NCBI GenBank assembly: GCA_026169815.1
Contig: JAPFDT010000053.1
Span: 1 to 64,000, forward strand
Direction of reading: 5' to 3'
DNA from: Pseudogracilibacillus sp.
Lineage (GTDB): Bacteria > Bacillota > Bacilli > Bacillales > Amphibacillaceae
DNA length: 64,000 nucleotides
Shown: piece after piece, positions 51,878-60,888 of the stretch
Layout: each line of letters opens with the position of its first letter
Position numbering within the stretch: position 1 is the stretch's first letter
Made by a program: the position numbers and the translations under genes
Notes under the pieces: generated by a model
Told to the model about the DNA's origin: nothing
Database searches by the model: none
What the model saw: the letters and a program-made list of their open reading frames with translations, nothing else

Positions 51878-53596
51878 TCATTCGTTAAAGCTCACCTTAA
51901 TCCAACCTCGTACACTGTTAATTAGCCACATGTTTGTGTTAGTTGTTAGCTCGGATGTATAGATGATTTTTTCTTGCACTTTACCTGAATGAACTAGCTT
52001 CTCGCGATATGTTCCTGGTAAGACACCACATTCGATTGGTGGTGTATAATAAACGCCATTTTGTTCAATGACAATATTTCCAATTGTAAATTCGGTTACT
52101 TCATTTTTATCATTCCATAAAATTGTATCAAATGAATGTTTATTCGCATGCGCTTCATAAATGGTTCGATACGTTGTTTTATGATAATGGAAAATATTTT
52201 CTCGATCAATTGGGTTTTGTGCGAGTGTGACTTTTGGTTCTAAAACACTTTTTTGTTCTGCACAAGTAACCGTGATTGCACCTTCAGAATTAACTGTTAA
52301 GCGTACTCGCCACTTTCCGCTTGGGTATTGCTTTTCTAGAGTCTGAAGTTTTTCAACAATTGCTTCCTCGTTTATTGCAAAGTCAAAGTATGACGCTGAA
52401 TCGAGAAGTCGCTTCATATGTGAATCAAATAGAACAAATTTACCGTCGATAAGCCCAATCGTTTCAAGTAATTCAAATGGCGCTTCTTTCATATCTAATA
52501 CTTTTGTTTTTGTTAGCATTTCTTTATATTCTTCTTCCACTTGCGATTGCGCAGTAATGGCGCCTCCAGCACCATAAGTTGCTTGATTGGTGTTGCGGTC
52601 GATTGTTACTGTACGAATTGGTACGTTGAATATAGCATCACCATTAGGAGAGAAGTATCCAATTGCCCCACAATATACTTCTCTAGGATACGGTTCTACT
52701 TCATTAATTAAAACTAGTGTTTCTTGTTTAGGTACGCCGGAAATCGAACCACATGGAAACAATGTTTGTAATATAGTTATCGGTGAAAGATTCTGTTTTA
52801 AATTACCTTTAATAGTTGATGTCATTTGATAAACAGTAGGGTATTTTTCGACATCATATAATGAAGATACAGTAACATAGTTATCTTGTGTTAACGGTAA
52901 TATTTCTTTTTTCATTAATTCAACAATTAAATCATTTTCATGTTGGTTTTTTCGAGAATTTGTTAACCATCGTTTATTTGCTTCATCTTCTCTTAATGTT
53001 TTTCCGCGATGGATTGTACCTTTCATTGGCTTAACAGTAATTGTTTCATCCTTTACTTCGAAAAATAGCTCAGGAGAAGCAGAGAGAATATCGATATCTC
53101 CTAGCTGCAAATAAGCATTGTAGGAAGATTTTTGGGAGCTTTTTAAGCGTTCATAATAACGTGCACTATTCCCACTGAACTGTGTATCAAAAGAGACAGT
53201 ATAATTGATTTGTTTCATTGTCCCTTGTTGGATTGACTCCATAATTTTATTGAAATGTTTTTTATATTGTGTTTTTGATTGGCGCATTTTCCAAGAGCCT
53301 ATCGTATAATCTTTATCGTTAGATGTAGTTACTACTGTAGATTTTGGTTCATTAAATACACCAAACCACAGTAATGGATGTTTATTCTCTTTATTTATAT
53401 GAAGCTCGTTAAAAAAAGAATAGGTCACCTCATAACTAAGGTAACCTGCTACATAATATCCATTATCTATCGCTGTTTGCACGTGTTGTAAACATTCGTG
53501 TACTTTTAATAAGTTATTTGTTTGAATAATATCAATTGGCTTAGTAAAAATAGTTGTTTGCTGATTAAAATCAAATTGTAATCTTGGTTGTTTCAT
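51878..53596 (-). CDS. pabB: Aminodeoxychorismate synthase component I fused to ADC lyase (PabB-PabC)
   Basis: A 572-residue fusion for p-aminobenzoate synthesis in the folate pathway. Residues 1-350: chorismate-binding domain, TMKQINYTVSFDTQFSG, SPELFFEV, PMKGTIHRGKT, LFPCGSISGVPKQETLVLINEVEPYPREVYCGAIGYFSPNGDAIFNVPIRT. Residues 370-572: class IV aminotransferase-like lyase (GLIDGKFVLFDSHMKRLLDSASYFDF, EVTEFTIGNIVIEQNGVYYTPPIECGVLPGTYRE). The PLP Lys is not obvious by eye at the usual site. Monocistronic or with ygzB upstream. The glutamine amidotransferase subunit (PabA) is elsewhere. Confidence 0.93.
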   Translation of the reverse strand: MKQPRLQFDFNQQTTIFTKPIDIIQTNNLLKVHECLQHVQTAIDNGYYVAGYLSYEVTYSFFNELHINKENKHPLLWFGVFNEPKSTVVTTSNDKDYTIGSWKMRQSKTQYKKHFNKIMESIQQGTMKQINYTVSFDTQFSGNSARYYERLKSSQKSSYNAYLQLGDIDILSASPELFFEVKDETITVKPMKGTIHRGKTLREDEANKRWLTNSRKNQHENDLIVELMKKEILPLTQDNYVTVSSLYDVEKYPTVYQMTSTIKGNLKQNLSPITILQTLFPCGSISGVPKQETLVLINEVEPYPREVYCGAIGYFSPNGDAIFNVPIRTVTIDRNTNQATYGAGGAITAQSQVEEEYKEMLTKTKVLDMKEAPFELLETIGLIDGKFVLFDSHMKRLLDSASYFDFAINEEAIVEKLQTLEKQYPSGKWRVRLTVNSEGAITVTCAEQKSVLEPKVTLAQNPIDRENIFHYHKTTYRTIYEAHANKHSFDTILWNDKNEVTEFTIGNIVIEQNGVYYTPPIECGVLPGTYREKLVHSGKVQEKIIYTSELTTNTNMWLINSVRGWIKVSFNE

Positions 53597-53614
53597 ATAG
53601 TTGACCTCGCTAGA

Positions 53615-54010
53615 TTATTGTTCACTTTGTTCTTGTTCTTTTAATTTTCTACGGTACTTTGCTGAATTATACTTTTCATCAAACTCTTTACCTTCTAGCT
53701 CTTTATCCATCGTTAATGGTTGTTTACAATGCATACAAGCATCGACTCGTCCAAGCATTTTTGTCGGTTTATTACAACTCGGACAAATAATTGGAACAGC
53801 TTTCGTTGATAACAAACCAATCCACAAGTAAACGACCGTACTTAATAAAACAAAGATAACTCCAAGAATCATAAATGAAAACATTAACCATGGAATCTTT
53901 TTTGCTAAAATTCCACCATACATAATAAAAATACCAATAAAAATTAAGCTTAAAGCAAATGTTCTTATTTTATTTATTTTATTGGAATAGACTAATTTAG
54001 GTTCACTCAA
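53615..54010 (-). CDS. ygzB: YgzB family (UPF0295) membrane protein
   Basis: A 131-residue protein matching Ygz[28 protein letters not shown] and [21 protein letters not shown] as two membrane helices, then the zinc ribbon [44 protein letters not shown] at 54010 has AGAGGAGG eight bases upstream. It lies near perR in B. subtilis also, but here it sits on the other side. Function unknown. Confidence 0.92.
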   Translation of the reverse strand: MSEPKLVYSNKINKIRTFALSLIFIGIFIMYGGILAKKIPWLMFSFMILGVIFVLLSTVVYLWIGLLSTKAVPIICPSCNKPTKMLGRVDACMHCKQPLTMDKELEGKEFDEKYNSAKYRRKLKEQEQSEQ

Positions 54011-54222
54011 TGAAAAATCCTCCTCTATACTCACTTTCGTATTATAACATGAACTGATTTATCTTCATACGCTGAACGTTTTTCAGCTGCAAAAAATGAT
54101 ACAAAATAACGTATAAGCAAAATAAAGTTGATAATTTTTACTTAAATCATTATACTATAAGATAGCTTTTGTATAAACGGGGGTTATCAACTTTTCTGAA
54201 ATGAAAAGAATTTAAAAGCTTT

Positions 54223-54238
54223 TGTAAGCGATACTACA
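54223..54238 (+). promoter_or_regulatory. cre-like sequence before the TAXI/TRAP operon
   Basis: TGTAAGCGATACTACA resembles the CcpA operator consensus TGWAANCGNTNWCA in its left half; the right half is off by one or two bases. It lies directly before the AAGGAGG of the binding-protein gene. A perfect cre of the same TGTAAGCGAT form is at 62206-62219, so catabolite control of both is possible. Confidence 0.4.
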
Positions 54239-54250
54239 AGGAGGATGTAT

Positions 54251-55279
54251 ATGAAGAAAACTAGATTTATTACTTTGCTATCATTAATAGTAGGTATTGT
54301 ACTAGTGTTTGCTGCATGCGGAGGAGATGACTCTTCTGATGGCGGTGGAGGCGGTAAAAAAGCTAAAGTAGCTATTGGACCACCAGCGAGTGAAACAAAC
54401 AGTATTGCAAAGGTTATTTTAGAGAAAGCGGATATTGGAGAAGATGACTATCAAGCTTATCAAGAAGCATTTAGTGATGCAGCAGATCTTGTGCAAGATG
54501 GAAATATTGATATGACTTTTGGTGTGTTAGGTCTTCCGGCTGCAAATGTTGAGTCATTACAAGCATCAACAGGAGATGTTGTTATGCTTGGTATGTCAGA
54601 TGATTTAATTGGTAAAATGGAAGAATCTACTGGTTATGAACGTTATGTCATCTCAGAAGATAGCTACGATTTCTTAGAATCAGATATTGATACGATTGCT
54701 GCATTTGCTCTAATGATGGGGAATACAGATACAATTGATGAGCAGTTAGGTTATGATTTAGCTAAAATGATGGTTGAAAAAGCTGAAGAAGTAACTCATG
54801 CTCAAGGAGAAGAGCTAACATTAGAAAATGCGCTTAATGGTGCAGATGATTTACCGATTCATCCAGGTGCCAAAAAGTATTATGAAGAACAAGGTTTAAC
54901 AGTAGATAACCCAGTTGCTGAATTAACGGCTACAGAAGCTGATCGTAAGTCAGAACTAACAATCGGAACAGGAAGCCAAGGTGGAACATACTATCCACTA
55001 GGTGGAGAAATTGCTAACGTTTGGAATAACCATTTAGATATTAATGTTACAAACGTTGAAACAGGTGCTTCAGTGGAAAACTTAGCTAAAATTGGTGACG
55101 GTAGTGGGGATCTTGGTTTAGCTGTACATGTACCGAGTCTTGATGCGGTTAATGGTGAAGGTGACTTTGAAGGAAATGCAATTGATAACCTAGCATTTAT
55201 TGGTCACGTGTATCCAGAGGTTGTACAAATCGTTACGCGTGAGACGTCAGGAATTGAAAGTCTTGAAGATTTAAAATAA
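54251..55279 (+). CDS. TAXI-family TRAP transporter binding lipoprotein, circularly permuted
   Basis: A 342-residue lipoprotein: signal and lipobox FAAC (Cys23), Gly-rich linker, then a TAXI-type fold. In ordinary TAXI proteins the IGTG..G.YYP motif opens the mature protein and ends with HPGA.KYY. Here the order is reversed: KVAIGPPASETNS and AADLVQDGNIDMTFGVLGLPAA come first, HPGAKKYYEEQGL near residue 210, then LTIGTGSQGGTYYPLGGEIANVW near 235, and the protein stops at SGIESLEDLK. The usual N-terminal lobe has thus moved to the C terminus, cut at the EDLK hinge. It binds an organic acid or amino acid for the permease that follows. ATG at 54251 follows AAGGAGG. Confidence 0.85.
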   Translation: MKKTRFITLLSLIVGIVLVFAACGGDDSSDGGGGGKKAKVAIGPPASETNSIAKVILEKADIGEDDYQAYQEAFSDAADLVQDGNIDMTFGVLGLPAANVESLQASTGDVVMLGMSDDLIGKMEESTGYERYVISEDSYDFLESDIDTIAAFALMMGNTDTIDEQLGYDLAKMMVEKAEEVTHAQGEELTLENALNGADDLPIHPGAKKYYEEQGLTVDNPVAELTATEADRKSELTIGTGSQGGTYYPLGGEIANVWNNHLDINVTNVETGASVENLAKIGDGSGDLGLAVHVPSLDAVNGEGDFEGNAIDNLAFIGHVYPEVVQIVTRETSGIESLEDLK

Positions 55280-55291
55280 GTAGTAAAAGGT

Positions 55292-55337
55292 AGGAAGGGG
55301 ACGCTTTCTTGAGCTGCCCTCTTCCTGTCTTTTTATT
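55292..55337 (+). terminator. Attenuator between binding protein and permease genes
   Basis: AGGAAGGGG pairs with CCCTCTTCCT (one bulge) before GTCTTTTTATT. A leaky terminator here would give more binding protein than permease, a common arrangement. Confidence 0.5.
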
Positions 55338-55359
55338 CAGTGTATAAGGTGGTGTCATC

Positions 55360-57351
55360 ATGGATGAAAAACAACAATTAGAAGAAAGTAAAAAAGCAGA
55401 ACAAGCTGCAAAAGAAATGTTAGAGAAATATGATCGTGAGAGCCAGTTTCGTGAACAAATTGGTAAATGGTCCTGGGTTGTCGCTTTTTTAGCCATAGCG
55501 TTAACAGTCTTTCATCTATATGCAGGTTATTTTGGTACATTACCATCGCAACAACAAGGGGCAGTTCATTTAGGAACAGCACTAGGGCTCATCTTTTTAC
55601 TTTATCCATTGAAAAGTGGTTGGCAAAAGCGACAAAAGACAGTACCCTGGTATGATGTTATTTTAGCTTTTACAGCGATGTATGTAACATATCATAAAAT
55701 ATTCTTTTTTGATTCGATTTTAGAAAGTAGAATATTTGGTTATAGTACGGTAGATACAATCATTTCGATTGTTGCTATTTTACTATTATTAGAGGCAACA
55801 AGACGAACAGTAGGAATACCAATTGTCATTGTTGCATCAGCGATGATTCTTTATGCTTTATTTGGAAAATATATACCTACGCAAATTTTATCCCATCCAG
55901 GATTTACATTTAAGCAAGTAACAACGAATTTATGGTTTCAAGAAAGTGGTGTATTCGGCACCCCAATTCAAATATCCTCCAAATTTATTTATTTATTCTT
56001 GTTTTTTGGTGTTATATTAGTTCATACAGGAATAGGGAAATTTCTTAATGATTTAGCATTCGCTTTAACAGGTCGTTTTACAGGTGGAACAGCGAAAGCG
56101 GCAGTAGTAGCTAGTGCGTTTCAAGGAACGATTTCTGGAAGTTCAGTAGGTAATACAGTTGCATCAGGTTCATTTACGATTCCAATGATGAAAAAATCAG
56201 GGTTTAGTCCTGAGTTTTCAGCAGGTACAGAAGCATCAGCTTCAACAGGTGGACAAATAATGCCACCAGTAATGGGAGCCGCTGCTTTTATTATGATGGA
56301 ATATTTAGGTGTGAACTATGCGACGGTCATGTTAGCGGCTGTTATTCCAGCGTTATTATATTTTACGGGAATTTTTATTGGTACACATTTTGAGGCTAAG
56401 CGTCTTGGAATATTTGGTTTACCAAAATCACAATTACCTAATTTGAAAGATCAAATGCTACGTTATGGATACATGTTATTACCTGTATTCATTATTGTTG
56501 GTACGATTATGGTTGGTTTTACACCACAACGTGCGGCTATTTACGGTATTTTATCTGCTTTTTTAGTTAGTTTCATTCGTAAAGATTCACGTTTATCAAT
56601 TGGGAAAATTTTTATGGTATTAGAACAAGGTGCTCGTGTTGCTTTACCAGTTATCGCTGCAGTAGCAACTGCAGGAATTATTGCAGGTGTTGTTAGTATT
56701 ACAGGTTTAGGCGGGAAGTTTGCTACAGGAATTATCGCTTTATCGAATGGTAATTTAATTTTGGCGTTATTCTTTACAATGATCGCTTGCCTCGTTTTAG
56801 GAATGGGATTACCGACAACAGCAAACTATGTAGTAACAGCAACGATTGCGGCGCCAGCATTGATTAATGGTTTTGACCTTGCTCCAATTGCTGTTCATAT
56901 GTTCGTGTTTTATTTCGGGATTGTGGCAGATATTACGCCACCAGTATGTTTGGCAGCGTATGCGGGAGCTGGAATTGCCCGAGCCAATCCGTTTAAAACA
57001 GGTGTCACAGCCGTGAAACTCGCGATAGCAGCATTTATTATTCCGTATATTTTAATATACAATCCGATTATAGTGTTAGTAGATGTGACGACAATGAAAT
57101 TAATTTTAACTGTTATTACTTCTGTGCTCGGCATGGTCGCAGTTAGTAGTTCTGTTATTGGATTCTTTGTTGCAAATTCAAAAGCATATGAAAGACTGAT
57201 TTTATTTGCAGGTGGAATGGCATTAATTTTACCAGGGGTTGCAACAGATATTGTTGGTATTGGGGCGATAGTTGCAATTTGGTTCTTACAACAACCACGT
57301 AAAGGTGATCGTGGTGGGATGAAGAAAACACCAGTAAATGCACCAGTATAA
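55360..57351 (+). CDS. TRAP transporter fused permease (DctQM, TAXI-associated)
   Basis: A 663-residue membrane protein fusing small (4-helix) and large (12-helix) TRAP subunits: N-terminal charged coil (QQLEESKKAEQAAKEMLEKYDRESQF), four helices to about residue 200, then DctM with HTGIGKFLNDLAFALTGRFTGGTAKAAVVASAFQGTISGSSVGNTVASGSFTIPMMKKSGFSPEFSAGTEASASTGGQIMPPVMGAAAFIM and the second repeat LGMGLPTTANYVVTATIAAPAL. It is the TRAP-TAXI permease type (TIGR02123). GGTGGTG before ATG. Works with the preceding binding protein, driven by ion gradient. Confidence 0.93.
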   Translation: MDEKQQLEESKKAEQAAKEMLEKYDRESQFREQIGKWSWVVAFLAIALTVFHLYAGYFGTLPSQQQGAVHLGTALGLIFLLYPLKSGWQKRQKTVPWYDVILAFTAMYVTYHKIFFFDSILESRIFGYSTVDTIISIVAILLLLEATRRTVGIPIVIVASAMILYALFGKYIPTQILSHPGFTFKQVTTNLWFQESGVFGTPIQISSKFIYLFLFFGVILVHTGIGKFLNDLAFALTGRFTGGTAKAAVVASAFQGTISGSSVGNTVASGSFTIPMMKKSGFSPEFSAGTEASASTGGQIMPPVMGAAAFIMMEYLGVNYATVMLAAVIPALLYFTGIFIGTHFEAKRLGIFGLPKSQLPNLKDQMLRYGYMLLPVFIIVGTIMVGFTPQRAAIYGILSAFLVSFIRKDSRLSIGKIFMVLEQGARVALPVIAAVATAGIIAGVVSITGLGGKFATGIIALSNGNLILALFFTMIACLVLGMGLPTTANYVVTATIAAPALINGFDLAPIAVHMFVFYFGIVADITPPVCLAAYAGAGIARANPFKTGVTAVKLAIAAFIIPYILIYNPIIVLVDVTTMKLILTVITSVLGMVAVSSSVIGFFVANSKAYERLILFAGGMALILPGVATDIVGIGAIVAIWFLQQPRKGDRGGMKKTPVNAPV

Positions 57352-57369
57352 GCAGTAAAAAAATGTTAT

Positions 57370-57418
57370 AAAACCTTAAAGGGAGGTTATTGACTACTTC
57401 CTTTAAGGTTTTATTTTG
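57370..57418 (+). terminator. Terminator of the TRAP operon
   Basis: AAAACCTTAAAGG / CCTTTAAGGTTTT, long loop, TATTTT tail. Confidence 0.82.
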
Positions 57419-57480
57419 CTTTTATTCACGAAACGTTTATGTATATGTTATGATTGTCATGGTAGGGAAGGTGAAAACGA

Positions 57481-58707
57481 ATGGTTCAAAATGAATTAGA
57501 AAAACAAGAGGGGACAAGTAAAGGTTATTACATACTTCTTGTTTTAGCGATATTATTTGTTGGATTTAATTTACGTCCAGCTATCACATCTGTTGGACCA
57601 CTTATTGGAACGATTCGTGATGATGTTGGGTTTGCTAATTGGAGTGTTGCCTTATTAACGAGTTTACCGTTAATTGCTTTTATGATTATTTCGCCTATAG
57701 CTCCAAAGATAGCACATAAATGGACAAATGAATTAACTCTGACATTGGGTTTGTCTATTTTAGTAGTAGGAATTGGCTTACGATTTATATCGTCTGTCTT
57801 TTTTTTATTTTTAGGGACTTTTTTAATCGGGACTGGAGTAGCTATTTGTAATGTGCTTTTGCCGAGTATTATTAAAGATAAATTCCCTTATAAAGTAGCG
57901 ATAATGACGAGTTTATATACGACGTCGATGGTTGTGTTTGCAACAATATCATCCGGATTAAGTGTTCCTTTAGCAGATAATTTACAATTGGGATGGGAAT
58001 TATCATTGTTCGTATGGATATTACCTGTATTGATTGGACTAGTTATTTGGTTTATCGTATTAATGAAAAATAATCAAAAGCGAAAAGAAGATGCTATTGC
58101 TTATACACGTAAAGAACAGCGAAGTGGAATTTGGCAAGAAGCTCTAGCGTGGAAAGTAGCTTTGTTTATGGGATTACAGTCATTTATTTTTTATGTAATG
58201 GTTTCTTGGTTGCCTGAAATTTTACATTACTATGGTATGGCAAAGGCGTCCGCTGGTTTTATGTTGTCATACTTTCAATTTATAGGAATACCTGTTACGT
58301 TTATGGTACCAATGATTGTCACAAGAATGAAAAATCAACGGTTATTTGTAGCGATTGTTAATATTATTTTTATAATAGGTTTAATTATATTGTTATTAAG
58401 TCAGTCAACGGCGATGATTATTGTGGCAACAACATTGCTAGGTGCTGCATCTAGCTCGAACTTCGCCTTAGCATTAACATTTTTATCGATTCGAGCACAA
58501 AATGCTAGAGATGCGGCTGAACTATCAGGTATGGCACAATCAGTAGGTTATTGTGTCGCAGCAATTGGGCCAATTTTTATCGGGTTTCTATTTGATGTGA
58601 CACAAAGTTGGATGATTCCATTGTCTATTTTAATTGGGATTATGATAGTCATTATTTATTTTGGGTTACAAGCTGGTAAGAATGAAGTTGTGTTCGATAA
58701 TGATTAA
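57481..58707 (+). CDS. MFS transporter, CynX/NimT family
   Basis: A 408-residue, 12-helix facilitator. The CynX/NimT mark is GFNLRPAITSVGPLIGTIRDDVGFANWSVALLTSLPLIAFMIISPIAPKIAHKW; GLQSFIFYVMVSWLPEIL opens the second half. Family members take up cyanate or export 2-nitroimidazole in E. coli; the substrate here is unknown. ATG after GGGAAGGTG. It is followed 15 bases later by the HAD gene, with no terminator between. Confidence 0.9.
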   Translation: MVQNELEKQEGTSKGYYILLVLAILFVGFNLRPAITSVGPLIGTIRDDVGFANWSVALLTSLPLIAFMIISPIAPKIAHKWTNELTLTLGLSILVVGIGLRFISSVFFLFLGTFLIGTGVAICNVLLPSIIKDKFPYKVAIMTSLYTTSMVVFATISSGLSVPLADNLQLGWELSLFVWILPVLIGLVIWFIVLMKNNQKRKEDAIAYTRKEQRSGIWQEALAWKVALFMGLQSFIFYVMVSWLPEILHYYGMAKASAGFMLSYFQFIGIPVTFMVPMIVTRMKNQRLFVAIVNIIFIIGLIILLLSQSTAMIIVATTLLGAASSSNFALALTFLSIRAQNARDAAELSGMAQSVGYCVAAIGPIFIGFLFDVTQSWMIPLSILIGIMIVIIYFGLQAGKNEVVFDND

Positions 58708-58722
58708 AGAAAGGGAAAGATA

Positions 58723-59460
58723 ATGAGTAAAATTAAATTAGTTACATTAGATATGGATGGTACTTTATTACAAGATGATCAAGAAGTATCAACGTATACA
58801 AAAGAAGTGATTAATCAAGCGTTAGATCAAGGTGTACAAGTTGTATTATGTACAGGAAGACCATTACCAATGTGTTATGATTATTCAGTTGATTTATCGT
58901 TAGATTCGTATATTGTCACAAATAATGGTGCAGAAATATGGAAAGTAGATAAAGAATTATTAGAACGTCATACATTTCCGGCTGAGAAGGTAGAAGCTTT
59001 ATGGAAGCTAGGGAATGATAAAAATCTTCATATGTGGACAGTGGCTACAGATGAGTTATTTCATAATTCAACGCGACCGGATAATTTTGCTAATCATGAA
59101 TGGTTGAAAATTGGTTTTGGAAGGTTAGATGAACCAACAAGAAATGAATTGTTTAGAACATTACAAGATGATCCATCGATTGAAGTAACAAACTCTTCGC
59201 CGAATAATATTGAAGTAAACCATAAAGGTGTTAATAAAGTACATGCAGTAGAACGATTATGTCAGTTATCAAATATAACAATGGATGAAGTGATGGCGGT
59301 AGGAGATAGTATGAACGATTATAAAATGTTAGATCAAGTAGGTCTGGGAGTTGCGGTTGCAAATGGACAACAAGAAATCTTGAATGTCGCAGATGTTATC
59401 ACAGCGTCGAATAATGATCACGGCGTTGGAAAAGCAATTGAAAAATATGTGTTAAAATAA
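58723..59460 (+). CDS. HAD-family sugar-phosphate phosphatase (Cof-type)
   Basis: A 245-residue Cof-type HAD hydrolase: LVTLDMDGTLL motif I with nucleophile Asp, VLCTGRP motif II, VNKVHAVERLCQ containing motif III Lys, and AVGDSMNDYKML motif IV, with an inserted C2B cap (residues 85-185). Shorter than typical (about 270) but complete. Substrates are usually sugar phosphates or pyridoxal phosphate. Likely co-transcribed with the MFS gene. Confidence 0.92.
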   Translation: MSKIKLVTLDMDGTLLQDDQEVSTYTKEVINQALDQGVQVVLCTGRPLPMCYDYSVDLSLDSYIVTNNGAEIWKVDKELLERHTFPAEKVEALWKLGNDKNLHMWTVATDELFHNSTRPDNFANHEWLKIGFGRLDEPTRNELFRTLQDDPSIEVTNSSPNNIEVNHKGVNKVHAVERLCQLSNITMDEVMAVGDSMNDYKMLDQVGLGVAVANGQQEILNVADVITASNNDHGVGKAIEKYVLK

Positions 59461-59505
59461 AATGACAGTTTAAAAATATACAGCTCTTTGAAGATTAGAT
59501 AATAG

Positions 59506-59548
59506 AGTCCCCGTGACGCAATATTTCCATTTGTGTCACGGGGATTTT
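59506..59548 (+). terminator. Terminator after the HAD gene
   Basis: AGTCCCCGTGACGCAA / TTGTGTCACGGGGATT with 9-base loop and TTTT. Its right arm leads directly into the tandem repeat. Confidence 0.88.
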
Positions 59549-59760
59549 GCTCTCACGTCGTGGGATTTGCTCTCGCGCTGTGGATTTTGCTCTCCCGCTA
59601 TAGATTTTGCTCTCACGTCGTGGGATTTGCTCTCGCGCTGTGGATTTTGCTCTCCCGCTATAGATTTTGATCTCACGTCGTGGGATTTGCTCTCGCGCCG
59701 AGGACTTTGCTCTCCCGCTGTGAATCATGCTCTCCCGCCATGAATCTTGCTCTCCAGCCT
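59546..59760. repeat. 20-bp tandem repeats with a 60-bp higher-order period
   Basis: Three 20-bp unit types, gattttgctctcacgtcgtg, ggatttgctctcgcgctgtg and gattttgctctcccgctata, alternate as a 60-bp block about three times, then decay (gaatcatgctctcccgccat and similar). The last unit abuts the stop codon of yeiH. The TTGCTCTC core is shared with the array at 1-340. Open frames across it are a by-product. In both cases the array lies at the 3' end of a minus-strand gene. Confidence 0.92.
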
Positions 59761-60769
59761 ATACGACGATAAAATATATTGATATTGCTAAAATAATCGA
59801 AACGTTAATCATTGCGATAAAAGGTAATAACGCTTTTGTTCGTATTGTTTCTAAATCCACGTTTAATCCTAAACCGACCATAGCCGAGGCGAGTAAAAAT
59901 GTCGTTATTTCTTCTGTTATTGTTGCGGCAACTGTTGGAAAGGGAATGATTGACCCCAATACATAAGTTCCTACAATACTCATAACGACAAATCCTAATA
60001 AGAAGTAAGGCAGTGGTAAAGAAGATGATTCGTTTTTTTGAGCATTTTTCATGTTTAGCCAAATGATTAATCCGAAACAAAAAGGAACTAATAAAAATAC
60101 TCGTGAAAGTTTAGCCAATAAAGCAAAAGCTAGTGCATTTTCTCCAGCAGGTTCGGCAGCTAAGGCAACGTGTGCTAACTCATGTAGGCTAAGTCCTGAC
60201 CAAATTCCATAAGGCATATTATCAATTGGCAAAATTGGTAAGAGTACTGTGTAAATAATTGAAAAAATAGTACCTGTTAAAGCGATGATAGCAATTGAAA
60301 TAGCAGTATCGCTTGATTTTGCTTTTATAATCGGAGCTACTGCTGCAATAGCCGCTGCTCCACAAATACCAGTTCCAACACCAAGTAAGAATGAAACAGA
60401 TTTATCCATCTTCCACCACTTTTGAAAAATATACATTAAAACAATGGAAAGTGCGATAGCGAATAGTGATTTTACTAGTAAGCCAAGCCCATCATCTAAA
60501 ATAACTTGAACATTTAATTTTAACCCATATAAAATAATTGCAAGTCGTAAAATATATTTTGATGAAAAAGCAATTCCTCTTTCTATTTTTTTGGGATAAC
60601 TAAACAATTGCCGATATAAAATCGCTAAAATAATCGCTGTAGCAAGTGGTCCAATTCGATTAAATCCCGGTAATTGCGCTAATATATAACCAATAATCGC
60701 AATAAAAAAAGTGAATAATATTCCGTACATGAACGATTTATTTTTATTCCATTCTATATTTGTCTGCAT
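59759..60769 (-). CDS. YeiH family (UPF0324) membrane protein, putative sulfate exporter
   Basis: A 336-residue protein with about ten helices. UPF0324 marks: LAQLPGFNRIGPLATAIILAILYR, ILRLAIILYGLKLNVQVIL, FLLGVGTGICGAAAIAAVAPIIKAKSSDTAISIAIIALTGTI, and GLSLHELAHVALAAEP. GAGAGAGGG precedes ATG. Divergent to a LysR regulator, as E. coli yeiH with yeiE. The transported substrate is not established. Confidence 0.9.
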   Translation of the reverse strand: MQTNIEWNKNKSFMYGILFTFFIAIIGYILAQLPGFNRIGPLATAIILAILYRQLFSYPKKIERGIAFSSKYILRLAIILYGLKLNVQVILDDGLGLLVKSLFAIALSIVLMYIFQKWWKMDKSVSFLLGVGTGICGAAAIAAVAPIIKAKSSDTAISIAIIALTGTIFSIIYTVLLPILPIDNMPYGIWSGLSLHELAHVALAAEPAGENALAFALLAKLSRVFLLVPFCFGLIIWLNMKNAQKNESSSLPLPYFLLGFVVMSIVGTYVLGSIIPFPTVAATITEEITTFLLASAMVGLGLNVDLETIRTKALLPFIAMINVSIILAISIYFIVV

Positions 60770-60819
60770 ATAAATCCCTCTCTCTATCTTTTCAACTACT
60801 TTTAGTATATTATGGGCTT

Positions 60820-60842
60820 AATCATTCGTAAAATAAATGATT
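60820..60842. promoter_or_regulatory. LysR-type operator between yeiH and the regulator gene
   Basis: AATCATT-N9-AATGATT, a perfect 7-bp inverted repeat in the 119-bp divergent gap, 47 bases before the lysR start. It contains the T-N11-A pattern expected for LysR binding. Confidence 0.65.
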
Positions 60843-60888
60843 ATTATCATTGTCATAAGTAGGGCTTATGTAAAAGGAGGAAAGTAAA

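Noticed and set aside
59495..59760. Two overlapping frames in the 20-bp repeat array near yeiH
   Set aside because: Frames stay open because a 60-bp block repeats without stops. No ribosome site, no family, and both strands behave alike.
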